Translations under genes and position numbers: made by a program | Source of the DNA: Zwartia panacis | GTDB taxonomy: Bacteria; Pseudomonadota; Gammaproteobacteria; Burkholderiales; Burkholderiaceae_B | Length of the DNA stretch: 64,000 nt | Direction of reading: 5' to 3' | NCBI RefSeq assembly: GCF_030410395.1 | Contig: NZ_JAUHHF010000005.1 | Coordinates: 148,647-212,646 of the forward strand | Shown: positions 1-7,560 of the stretch, one piece after another | Layout of the letters: every line of letters starts with the position of its first letter | How positions within the stretch are numbered: the stretch's first letter is position 1 | The notes under the pieces: generated by a model | What the model was told of the DNA's origin: nothing | Database searches by the model: none | What the model saw: only the letters and a program-made list of their open reading frames with translations

Positions 1-124
1 CGCGAGCCTGGTCGTGGTCGCCAGAGCTGGCAATTGCTGGCGCGCTTGTGCCCGCATTGATCCCGAACGCCAGGGCAAGCGCGAGTACAAGGTTCCGTAA
101 TAAAGATATGTGTCTGACTTTCAT
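1..124 (-). CDS. Secreted protein, 5' end only (possible PepSY-domain protein)
   Basis: A minus-strand reading frame starts with ATG at 124 and runs off the window edge, so only about 41 residues are visible. They form a clear signal peptide: a basic start (MKVRH), a hydrophobic core rich in Leu/Ala, then a small-residue cleavage region (SAPAIA). The mature part begins SSGDHDQAR. This start resembles small periplasmic PepSY-domain proteins that sit divergent to DUF1924/diheme cytochrome clusters; that identity is inference from a very short stretch and from context. It shares a 155-bp upstream region with the cytochrome gene at 280. Confidence 0.5.
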   Translation of the reverse strand, partial: MKVRHISLLRNLVLALALAFGINAGTSAPAIASSGDHDQAR

Positions 125-201
125 GAATGAATCGGAACACTCAAGACAATATTTGATTAAAAAGCATCCGTTCATTATCACCTGATCAATATGAACACAA
201 G

Positions 202-229
202 CTGAACAAACTGTTCAGAGTCTGTACAG
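202..229. promoter_or_regulatory. Candidate operator: CTGWWCAG-type repeats
   Basis: In the divergent intergenic region, CTGAACA (202-208) and TGTTCAG (212-218) form a perfect 7-bp inverted repeat with a 3-bp spacer. CTGTTCAG (211-218) is followed one helical turn later (11 bp) by CTGTACAG (222-229). Such phased repeats are typical of regulator binding sites, for example OmpR-class response regulators. The site could control both the cytochrome operon and the divergent gene. The regulator is not in the window. Confidence 0.45.
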
Positions 230-279
230 GATGAGATAGGCAATATAGCGACATCTTCACTAAAAATGTATATACCGCC

Positions 280-696
280 ATGAAAAAGACGTCTTCGAAA
301 CAGCTTTTATTACAAACCATCACAGTTTTATCAGCTGGGGTCATGTGCTTTCATGCGAGCGCCGCAGACACTTCGCCTCAAGCGCAGCTCGAAAAATGGG
401 CCGTGACTGCGGGTCAGCCCGGTAATGCCACGAAAGGTGAGAAGCTTTTTAATCAAAAGCATGGGGATGTATGGTCATGCGCTTCTTGTCATAACAGCCC
501 TCCCACGACTACTGGAAAGCATGCCTCCACATCCAAGCCCATCAAACCACTCGCACCTGCTTTTAACGCGGAGGCTTTTACAGATACAGCCAAGGTTGAT
601 AAGTGGTTTAAAAGAAACTGCCGCGATGTGATGAAGCGAGAATGCACTCCAACCGAAAAAGCCGATGTGCTCGCTTACTTGCTGAGCCTTAAATGA
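280..696 (+). CDS. DUF1924-type monoheme cytochrome c
   Basis: A 138-residue exported c-type cytochrome. Residues 1-29 are a signal peptide ending HASA-A. One heme-attachment motif, CASCH, lies at residues 67-71, and the C-terminal part (NCRDVMKREC, then a helix ending LAYLLSLK) matches the DUF1924 family as I know it. It should act in the periplasm as an electron carrier. Its stop overlaps the next start (ATGA at 693-696), so it is translationally coupled to the diheme cytochrome, and a b-type membrane cytochrome follows. No strong ribosome-binding site is seen before ATG 280. Confidence 0.8.
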   Translation: MKKTSSKQLLLQTITVLSAGVMCFHASAADTSPQAQLEKWAVTAGQPGNATKGEKLFNQKHGDVWSCASCHNSPPTTTGKHASTSKPIKPLAPAFNAEAFTDTAKVDKWFKRNCRDVMKRECTPTEKADVLAYLLSLK

Positions 697-1190
697 TAAT
701 GAGGATCAGGGTCATGCAAATCGGTCAGTTTTTAATCTATTTTTTGGGTCTGACGTTTGGATCAGTCACGCTGAACCCCGTGATGGCGGGGAGTGAAAAT
801 CTATTCCCTGCAAAGATCTCACCCCAGTACCAACAAGAATGTGCGGCATGTCATCTGGCGTATCCTCCTGCGCTTTTGCCGCGTCAATCCTGGATCAGAC
901 TGATGAACAATCTCGAGCATCATTTTGGTTCGGATGCATCGATCGACATTGAGGCGGTCAAAGAAGTCAGCGTCTGGCTCAACGACAACGCGGGTACATT
1001 TAAACGTGTGCGTGCACAGCCCAAGGACGACAGAATTACCGAGTCAGATTGGTTTGTTCGAAAACATCGAAAAATTGATGAGGCTGTTTGGTTGCGTGAT
1101 GCGATCAAAAGCCGCGCGAACTGCGCGGCCTGTCACACGCAGGCTGAGCGTGGAAATTATGACGACGATCATGTCGTGATTCCCAAATAA
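693..1190 (+). CDS. Diheme cytochrome c
   Basis: A 165-residue protein with an N-terminal signal sequence (about residues 1-32) and two CAACH heme motifs near residues 50-54 and 144-148. The helical middle (SWIRLMNNLEHHFGSDASI) is characteristic of the small diheme cytochrome family found next to DUF1924 and b561 genes. The first ATG overlaps the preceding stop; in-frame ATGs at 699 and 714 are alternatives. It probably passes electrons between the b561 partner in the membrane and the DUF1924 cytochrome. Donor and acceptor are not known. Confidence 0.82.
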   Translation: MIMRIRVMQIGQFLIYFLGLTFGSVTLNPVMAGSENLFPAKISPQYQQECAACHLAYPPALLPRQSWIRLMNNLEHHFGSDASIDIEAVKEVSVWLNDNAGTFKRVRAQPKDDRITESDWFVRKHRKIDEAVWLRDAIKSRANCAACHTQAERGNYDDDHVVIPK

Positions 1191-1201
1191 TGGAGTTTTA
1201 A

Positions 1202-1822
1202 ATGAGAAAAGTGGTTGATTTAGCGACACGCACCTATCACTGGCTTTTCGCTGCCAGCTTCCTTGGCGCCTATCTTTCAGCTGATAGCGAAAAATTCAGG
1301 CTTTTGCACGTGACGCTTGGCTACACGATGATCGGCTTGCTAGGTTTTCGATTGGTCTGGGGGATGTTCGGTCCCCGTCATATGCGCCTGAGCGCGATGT
1401 TTAGAAAGCTTAAAGGCTTAAAGCCCTTGCGTGAGGCATTTCGGTCAGGCCAGTTGTTGCAAGCTTCGCATCTTAAACAGAGTGCCAATTTACTCATGTC
1501 GTGGGTCATTGTGGCATTGCTGATCTCGGTGATTCCGTTGACGCTGAGCGGGTACGCGGTCTATCACGAACTGGCGGGAAAGTGGCTGGAGGAAATCCAC
1601 GAGTTTTTTGGAGAATTGATGTTATGGATGGTAGTCATCCACTTGATCATGATTGCAGTCGTGAGCCTGCTTAGACGCACGAATTTAGCTCAATCGATGA
1701 TCACAGGATCAGTTTCGGGGACAGGACCTGATTTAATCAAATCTGAATATTCAGTCGTGTCGGTCGTTATTTTGATGAGTGTCTTGGCCTGGATCATTGG
1801 TTACATGTTTTTTATAAGCTGA
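1202..1822 (+). CDS. Cytochrome b561-family membrane protein
   Basis: A 206-residue integral membrane protein with about four hydrophobic helices (near residues 12-30, 35-55, 98-120 and 140-160) plus a C-terminal helix ending YMFFIS. Conserved histidines (TYHWLF, YHELAG, EIHEFF, VIHLIM) fit heme b ligation as in cytochrome b561 and NiFe-hydrogenase b subunits. It starts 11 bp after the diheme gene with GGAG upstream. As third gene of the unit it is the likely quinol-linked anchor for the two c-type cytochromes. The pathway served cannot be read from the sequence. Confidence 0.8.
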   Translation: MRKVVDLATRTYHWLFAASFLGAYLSADSEKFRLLHVTLGYTMIGLLGFRLVWGMFGPRHMRLSAMFRKLKGLKPLREAFRSGQLLQASHLKQSANLLMSWVIVALLISVIPLTLSGYAVYHELAGKWLEEIHEFFGELMLWMVVIHLIMIAVVSLLRRTNLAQSMITGSVSGTGPDLIKSEYSVVSVVILMSVLAWIIGYMFFIS

Positions 1823-1828
1823 CGGTTT

Positions 1829-3427
1829 ATGATCGGGCTCTCCCTTTCATCATATCTATCGACCATGAGCACAGACGATCAAAGGCTTGAAGAGGCTCAG
1901 GCCTTATTCAAGGCGGGTAAATTCGAGGAAGCAAAATTAATCTTTGCGGAGCTGGTCGAGCGTCACCCCATGCATGGGGTTGCATGGCAGGGCTTGGGAT
2001 ATGTTGCGGGAAAGCAGAGGCAATACGAGCGAGCTGTCCAGTACCTGGCGCAAGCTCAGCAATATCTGCCACCTTCTCTTGAGATATATGTCCAGCTGAC
2101 TTATTTATCTAAGCTTGCTCGACTCAACGAGCAGGCGCTTTCTTGGGTTGAGCAAGGGTTACGACTAGCCCCCAGGGATTATGAGGCCTTATCTTACAAA
2201 ACAGGGATCTTGATTGAGCTGGGCCGATACGAGGAGGCGGTCGCGCACATCAGACAGGTGCTTGAAATATATCCCAACGATGCACAGCTGTATTTTCAGT
2301 TCGGTCAAATCAGTGGTGTGATGGGGCGTCTGCAAGATGAAGAGGATGCTTACCGACGGGCTCTTCAGATCAAGCCCGATGCATTGCAGGTGCGCGTGAA
2401 TCTGGGTGTGGCGCTCCGAGATCAGTTTAAATTTGACGAAGCGTTAAGTCAGTTTAATCATGTTCTCAAAGTGGATCCCAATCATGCAGGTGCGCGAACG
2501 AACCGGGCACAATTGAATTTATTACTGGGAAATTTACCTCAAGGATGGAAGGATTATGAATGGCGGTGGTTAGATGGCGTTGCGTCACATGGCATAGAGG
2601 GGCCTCGCTGGCAGCCACCTAAATCTGTTAAAGCAGCTCAGCCATGTAAATTGCTGATCCATGCCGAGCAAGGTTTTGGAGACACCATACAGTTTTCCAG
2701 ATACGTTGCGGCCTTGAATACGCTGTTTCCCAAAACTGAGATCATATTTCGAGTTCAACACGAGCTTGTCAGTTTTTTAAGACCTAATTTCCCTCAAATC
2801 AATGTGCAGTCTGCGCAAGATCCTATGGTCGAGTTCGATGCACATTTACCTCTGCTAAGCGCTCCTTTCGCGCTGGAAAAATACCTTCAGGCGATTCCTG
2901 CTCTTGTGACCCCATTTTCAGTGTCCGAGGAAAAATTCAGAGAGTGGGGTGCGCGTCTGGGAGTTAAAAATAGATGCAGAGTTGGTCTTGTGTGGAGTGG
3001 CCGCCCCACACACCTGAATGACAAAAATAGATCCGTGACGCTGACTCACATGCTTTCACTCTTGAGTGAACGCCACGATTTTTACTCCTTGCAGAAAGAG
3101 ATTCGTCCCCAAGATCAACAGGTATTGAGCGGCGAGAGCAGGCTGCAATCTTTCGGCGCCGATCTTCACGATTTCTCTGATACCGCCGCCTTATGCCAAC
3201 ACATGGATTTAGTCATCAGTGTGGATACCAGTGTGGCGCACTTGGCCGCTTCGCTGGGTCGGCCGACTTGGGTGATGTTGCCGCATTTACCTGACTGGCG
3301 GTGGCAGTTGAATCGGTCGGATACGGACTGGTATGACACTGTGCGGCTATTCAGACAAGCCTCGCCTGGAAAGTGGGCCGAAGTGATTGAGCAGGTTAAG
3401 GATGCGTTGACTCAGAAGCTTTCTTGA
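1829..3427 (+). CDS. TPR protein with C-terminal glycosyltransferase-like domain
   Basis: A 532-residue protein in two parts. Residues of about 15-235 are successive tetratricopeptide repeats (for example the unit ending RRALQIKPDALQVRVNLG). The C-terminal half carries the block HAEQGFGDTIQFSRYV and, near the end, SVDTSVAHLAASLGRPTWV, typical of TPR-linked glycosyltransferases related to the ADP-heptose (GT9/GT41-like) fold. It may glycosylate protein or cell-surface targets; the substrate is unknown. Two starts are possible, ATG 1829 and ATG 1865 (MSTDDQ); the second removes an odd hydrophobic leader and looks more natural. Confidence 0.75.
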   Translation: MIGLSLSSYLSTMSTDDQRLEEAQALFKAGKFEEAKLIFAELVERHPMHGVAWQGLGYVAGKQRQYERAVQYLAQAQQYLPPSLEIYVQLTYLSKLARLNEQALSWVEQGLRLAPRDYEALSYKTGILIELGRYEEAVAHIRQVLEIYPNDAQLYFQFGQISGVMGRLQDEEDAYRRALQIKPDALQVRVNLGVALRDQFKFDEALSQFNHVLKVDPNHAGARTNRAQLNLLLGNLPQGWKDYEWRWLDGVASHGIEGPRWQPPKSVKAAQPCKLLIHAEQGFGDTIQFSRYVAALNTLFPKTEIIFRVQHELVSFLRPNFPQINVQSAQDPMVEFDAHLPLLSAPFALEKYLQAIPALVTPFSVSEEKFREWGARLGVKNRCRVGLVWSGRPTHLNDKNRSVTLTHMLSLLSERHDFYSLQKEIRPQDQQVLSGESRLQSFGADLHDFSDTAALCQHMDLVISVDTSVAHLAASLGRPTWVMLPHLPDWRWQLNRSDTDWYDTVRLFRQASPGKWAEVIEQVKDALTQKLS

Positions 3428-3438
3428 TCTTATAAAGT

Positions 3439-5205
3439 ATGAATCGTGATTTCACTGGAATAAAAATGACAAGTTCAATGTCACCTTTGCGGGTCAGCGG
3501 TTTGACTGCGCAAAATACAGGCGCTCATGCCGTCGTGAGTGCGTTAAAGCGGCATGGCGTCGACACGATATTCGGGCAAAGCTTGCCTAGCATGGTGCAC
3601 CTTGTGGCTGAAAAGCAAGGAATCCGACAAATCGCGTACAGAACTGAAAACGCGGGTGGCTACATGGCCGATGCCTATGCGCGCGTGAGTGGAAAAATCG
3701 GCGTGGTCACTGCACAAAATGGCCCTGCCGCGGCACTCCTGGTTCCGCCACTAGCGGAGGCTTTGAAGGCCTCTGTCCCCTTACTGGCACTTGTCCAAGA
3801 CGTCAGCGCAGAGCATACGGATCGGAACGCTTTTCAGGACCTCGATCACATCGGCATGTTCACGGCGGTCACCAAGTGGGTCCGTCGCGTGACCGACGTC
3901 TCACGGATCGAGGATTACATCGATCAGGCGATCACAGCCGCGTGCACTGGAAGACCTGGGCCCGTCGTGCTGATGCTGCCCGCGGATATTTTGCTTCAAC
4001 CATATGGCGCTTCGAAAAGAAAATACACACTGGGTCATTACCCGCTTGATCGTGTCACAGCTTCTTCTGAATGTATTGCGCAAGCGGCCGAACTGCTGGC
4101 CCAGGCAAAAAATCCGCTCATCATTGCTGGCGGCGGTGTGCATTTGTCGCATGCGCACGAGGAGCTCTCGGCACTCCAGGACCTTTGCCACCTTCCTGTT
4201 GCGACGACTGTGATGGGTAAAGGGAGTGTCGATGAAACCCATCCACTCTCGCTTGGTGTGATGACTTATTTCCTGGGACCGAATGGTTCCGGTCGACATC
4301 AGCGCCCATTGTTGGAAAGTGCAGATGTTGTTTTGCTGATCGGCACGCGAACGAATCAAAACGGGACGGACTCATGGAAGTTGTATCCAAAAGGTGCGAC
4401 TTTTATCCACCTCGATATTGATGGCAACGAAGTGGGGCGAAACTACGAAGCGATGAGGCTGGTAGGCGACGCGAAGCTGACACTGTCGGCACTGACACAC
4501 GCGATCGTGGCACTGAATAGCTCGATCAGAAAAGAAGCGCGGACAGCCGTGGAGAAAAAAATCGCTGCCGGACGCGCGGCATTCTTTAAAGAATCCGAAG
4601 AGGTCAGAAAGTCGGATGCCATGCCGATCAGACCTGAGCGCATCATGCAGGAGATTCAGTCTCAGCTGACAGACAATTCGATCGTCGTGGCGGATGCGAG
4701 TTACTCTTCGATATGGATCGCAAACTTTCTGGTTTCTCTCAAAGCGGGTATGCGTTTTATCACTCCCCGGGGGCTGGCAGGCTTAGGCTGGGGATTTCCA
4801 ATGGCGCTTGGCGTCAAAGTCGCCCAACCTCAGAAAGAAGTATTTTGCGTGGTGGGCGATGGTGGGTTTGGCCACGTGTGGTCAGAACTCGAAACGGCTG
4901 CACGGATGGGCATCAAAGTCACTCTGATTCTGATTAATAACGGAATATTGGGCTATCAGAAACATGCTGAGAATGTGAAATTTGGGGATCACACGTCAGC
5001 TGTACATTTCAAGCCAGTTGATCACGCTGCAATCGCGAGAAATAGTGGATGCGATGGTATCCGCGTGACGGATCCAAAAGAACTTGCTGCTGCGATCGCC
5101 CAGGCAAAGAAAAATACTGGAACCACGTTGATCGAAGTCATTTGCGATGAAAACGCATTTCCACCGATTACTTTCTACACTCCTGATGCGGCGGTGATTC
5201 AATGA
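3439..5205 (+). CDS. Thiamine diphosphate-dependent enzyme, acetolactate-synthase-like
   Basis: A 588-residue member of the ThDP enzyme family, with N-terminal Pyr domain, central cofactor domain and C-terminal PP domain. The catalytic Glu is E70 in RTENAGG; the ThDP/Mg motif GDGGF with downstream INNGILGY lies near residue 472. It is probably not the biosynthetic IlvB, since no small subunit (ilvN) follows. Instead an SDR dehydrogenase overlaps its stop and a Bug solute receptor comes next, which suggests uptake and catabolism of one organic acid. The substrate is unknown. ATG 3439 and ATG 3466 are both possible starts. Confidence 0.8.
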   Translation: MNRDFTGIKMTSSMSPLRVSGLTAQNTGAHAVVSALKRHGVDTIFGQSLPSMVHLVAEKQGIRQIAYRTENAGGYMADAYARVSGKIGVVTAQNGPAAALLVPPLAEALKASVPLLALVQDVSAEHTDRNAFQDLDHIGMFTAVTKWVRRVTDVSRIEDYIDQAITAACTGRPGPVVLMLPADILLQPYGASKRKYTLGHYPLDRVTASSECIAQAAELLAQAKNPLIIAGGGVHLSHAHEELSALQDLCHLPVATTVMGKGSVDETHPLSLGVMTYFLGPNGSGRHQRPLLESADVVLLIGTRTNQNGTDSWKLYPKGATFIHLDIDGNEVGRNYEAMRLVGDAKLTLSALTHAIVALNSSIRKEARTAVEKKIAAGRAAFFKESEEVRKSDAMPIRPERIMQEIQSQLTDNSIVVADASYSSIWIANFLVSLKAGMRFITPRGLAGLGWGFPMALGVKVAQPQKEVFCVVGDGGFGHVWSELETAARMGIKVTLILINNGILGYQKHAENVKFGDHTSAVHFKPVDHAAIARNSGCDGIRVTDPKELAAAIAQAKKNTGTTLIEVICDENAFPPITFYTPDAAVIQ

Positions 5206-5957
5206 GTCAAAAACGGATCGCGGTTGTGACGGGTGCTCGCCAAGGGATTGGTTTAGAAACCTCGAAAGCTTTATTACAAGACAACCACTTTGTGGTGATG
5301 GTGGATCGTGAACCCTTTGACGCGGTCGCACTGCTTGGCAGCCTTCATCAAGCAAATGTTATGTCGCAGGTCTTGGATGTGACAGACTATGAAGGTGTGG
5401 CGAGACTGCATCAAACGATCCGTGACAAAATAGGCCAAGTTTCAGTTCTCGTGAACAACGCGGGAATTTCGCCTAAGCAACCCGATGGACGTTCTAGCGG
5501 GATCTTGCAACTCGATCCCAAAGAATGGGCCAAGGTGATTGAGGTCAACCTCACCTCAGTGATGCGTATGTGCCAAATCTTCATACCGGATATGCAGGCA
5601 CTGCGATACGGGAGGATTGTCAATATCTCATCATTGGCCGGCCGTTCGAAGTCAGTCGTGGCAGGTCCGAGTTATATGGCGTCTAAAGCCGGTGTGCTCG
5701 GGTTGACGCGTGCCATTGCATCAGAGATGGGTCCTTTTGGCATCACGGCGAACTGTGTCGCGCCTGGGCGGATTTTGACAGAGATGGCCATGCAGGCCGG
5801 AGAAGAAGTGAACCGCAGGTATGCTGAACAAATTCCAGTCAAACGGATTGGTACCCCTGAAGAGGTCGGCAAAGCCGTTGCATTTTTATGCGCTGAAAGT
5901 AGTGGATTTATTAATGGTGCGACCATCGACGTGAATGGTGGCTTTTTCATGTCGTAA
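5202..5957 (+). CDS. SDR-family NAD(P)-dependent oxidoreductase
   Basis: A 251-residue short-chain dehydrogenase resembling FabG. Visible motifs: the cofactor loop TGARQGIG near the N-terminus, NNAG near residue 84, the catalytic Ser in NISSLAG (about 144), and Tyr158/Lys162 in SYMASK. The end (FINGATIDVNGGFFMS) is typical of the family. Its ATG overlaps the TGA of the ThDP enzyme, so the two are translationally coupled and probably act on successive intermediates. Assignment to fatty-acid synthesis is unlikely in this setting; no acyl-carrier gene is nearby. Confidence 0.85.
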   Translation: MSQKRIAVVTGARQGIGLETSKALLQDNHFVVMVDREPFDAVALLGSLHQANVMSQVLDVTDYEGVARLHQTIRDKIGQVSVLVNNAGISPKQPDGRSSGILQLDPKEWAKVIEVNLTSVMRMCQIFIPDMQALRYGRIVNISSLAGRSKSVVAGPSYMASKAGVLGLTRAIASEMGPFGITANCVAPGRILTEMAMQAGEEVNRRYAEQIPVKRIGTPEEVGKAVAFLCAESSGFINGATIDVNGGFFMS

Positions 5958-5997
5958 ACGATGAAATGATCGTGATATCTAAAATAACGGAGCAAAC

Positions 5998-6954
5998 ATG
6001 ATTCAGAAATTAAAGTTAGGTTTAAGTGCTTTGGCGTTGATGGCAAGTGCTGGGGTCGTTAGTGCGCAAAACTTTCCCCAGCGTGAGGTCACGCTGATTG
6101 TCAATTTCGGCGCGGGTGGGGCCACTGACGTCGCATCACGCGCGTTGGCGCAAGGGATGGAGGCGCCACTTGGAAAACCTGTCATTGTTCAAAACAAACC
6201 AGGCGCACTCGGAACATTAACGCCAGCCTACATCGCCAAACAGAAACCCGATGGTTATCAAGTTGGCGTTGTGACGTATTCGACTGTAGCCATCATGCCC
6301 CACTTGATGGATCTCACCTACACCATTCATGATTTTGAGTTTGTCGCGGGCTTCGGCCGCTTTCGTTATGGCGTGGCCGTACGCGCCGATTCACCCTACA
6401 AATCGTTGACAGATCTTGTTGCCGCTTCCAAAGCAGGTAAAGGCGTATTTTTTGGGGCACCATCCGCACCGAACAATCTCGCCATGTTTGAATTAGGTCG
6501 GGTAACGGGTGGAAAGTTTGAGCAAATCAGCTACAAATCAGGCACAGAGACAGTGACAGCGTTGTTGGGTGGACAGGTCGAAGTGATCGTTCAAAATCCC
6601 TCGGATATATTGCCTCACATCACAAGTGGAAAGCTGCGCATGCTGGCCTCTGCAAGTCCAATGCGCTGGACTGAGCTCCCCGACGTACCGACGATGAAAG
6701 AACAAGGCTTTGAAGTCGAGATCGACTCATGGATGGGGCTGGCCGTACCGAAAGGCACACCCAAACCCATCGTGGATAAGCTTCAGTCTGCAACGCTTGA
6801 TTCAGTTAAAAATCCAGAGGTTGCAAAACGACTCACGAGTCTCGGTGTGGATCCCTCGCCATTGACCGGTAAGCAGTATGAAGAAGTCTTACAGACCGGC
6901 TTCGTGCAGATGGGTAAGGCGATTAAGGCTGCGAATCTGCCACGGATTAATTAA
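5998..6954 (+). CDS. Bug-family tripartite tricarboxylate transporter receptor
   Basis: A 318-residue periplasmic solute-binding protein. Residues 1-23 are a signal peptide ending VVSAQ. The mature start (FPQREVTLIVNFGAGGATDVASR) and the later VIVQNKPGALG are diagnostic of the Bug/TctC family, which binds carboxylates and is greatly expanded in Burkholderiales. A good ribosome-binding site (ACGGAGC) precedes ATG 5998. It follows the ThDP-enzyme/SDR pair by 40 bp, so its ligand is probably the compound those enzymes degrade. No membrane components of the transporter (TctA/TctB-like) are adjacent. Confidence 0.9.
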   Translation: MIQKLKLGLSALALMASAGVVSAQNFPQREVTLIVNFGAGGATDVASRALAQGMEAPLGKPVIVQNKPGALGTLTPAYIAKQKPDGYQVGVVTYSTVAIMPHLMDLTYTIHDFEFVAGFGRFRYGVAVRADSPYKSLTDLVAASKAGKGVFFGAPSAPNNLAMFELGRVTGGKFEQISYKSGTETVTALLGGQVEVIVQNPSDILPHITSGKLRMLASASPMRWTELPDVPTMKEQGFEVEIDSWMGLAVPKGTPKPIVDKLQSATLDSVKNPEVAKRLTSLGVDPSPLTGKQYEEVLQTGFVQMGKAIKAANLPRIN

Positions 6955-6965
6955 AGGATCATTTT

Positions 6966-7553
6966 TTAAGCGCAACTCACAATCAGATTATTCATCTCAA
7001 GCTCAGCCATCTCGGTCATCTTGAGTAGATTGTCTGCGAGGTCAGAGAGCTCTGAGACATCAAGCGCTGTGCCTTTTTCCATGTTGACCATATTGGTATA
7101 AAGCTGCACGAGTTCTTCGAGGATGTCCAGACTCTCGCCTACTTCTTCGTCAAGCTCCAGCGACTCCTGGTCTTGAAAGAAACCTGTCAGAAAAGCATCG
7201 AGCTCTTCGCCGCGCAATTGAGCGTGTGCGATGAGTTCGTTCAAAGATGTCGCTTTTTCCAGCGATGTCAGCATGAATGGCATCACGGCATCTTCTGACG
7301 CATGCTCCGCAAGCAACCCCCAAAAATCTTCCAGAAAAGTTTTGGTGACCTCGTCCAGTTTTTCTTGCGAGGGGAGTTCTGGGAACTCGCCGTCCCATAA
7401 GGCATTCAATTCAAAGAGCGGGTCGACCACATAAGGGCTTGCGATCGCCCCCATGAAAGCTGCCCGCACCTCATGGAACTGATAAGGACACTGATACTCG
7501 CTCAGCAGTGACTGAACGTGTTGATGGATCGCGACTGCTGAGCTTTGCATCAT
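6966..7553 (-). CDS. Uncharacterised acidic helical protein
   Basis: About 195 residues (ATG 7553, or ATG 7550 one codon later); the longer upstream frame overlaps the gamma-glutamyltransferase gene and is not needed. I do not recognise the family. The protein is strongly acidic and predicted helical throughout, with Glu/Asp/Leu-rich segments (for example QDQESLELDEEVGESLDIL) and no signal peptide or membrane segment. It begins 7 bp after the stop of the gamma-glutamyltransferase gene on the same strand, so it is probably cotranscribed. A distant tie to the UPF0149/YecA group is conceivable but not supported by a motif. Confidence 0.6.
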   Translation of the reverse strand: MMQSSAVAIHQHVQSLLSEYQCPYQFHEVRAAFMGAIASPYVVDPLFELNALWDGEFPELPSQEKLDEVTKTFLEDFWGLLAEHASEDAVMPFMLTSLEKATSLNELIAHAQLRGEELDAFLTGFFQDQESLELDEEVGESLDILEELVQLYTNMVNMEKGTALDVSELSDLADNLLKMTEMAELEMNNLIVSCA

Positions 7554-7560
7554 GTATGTC

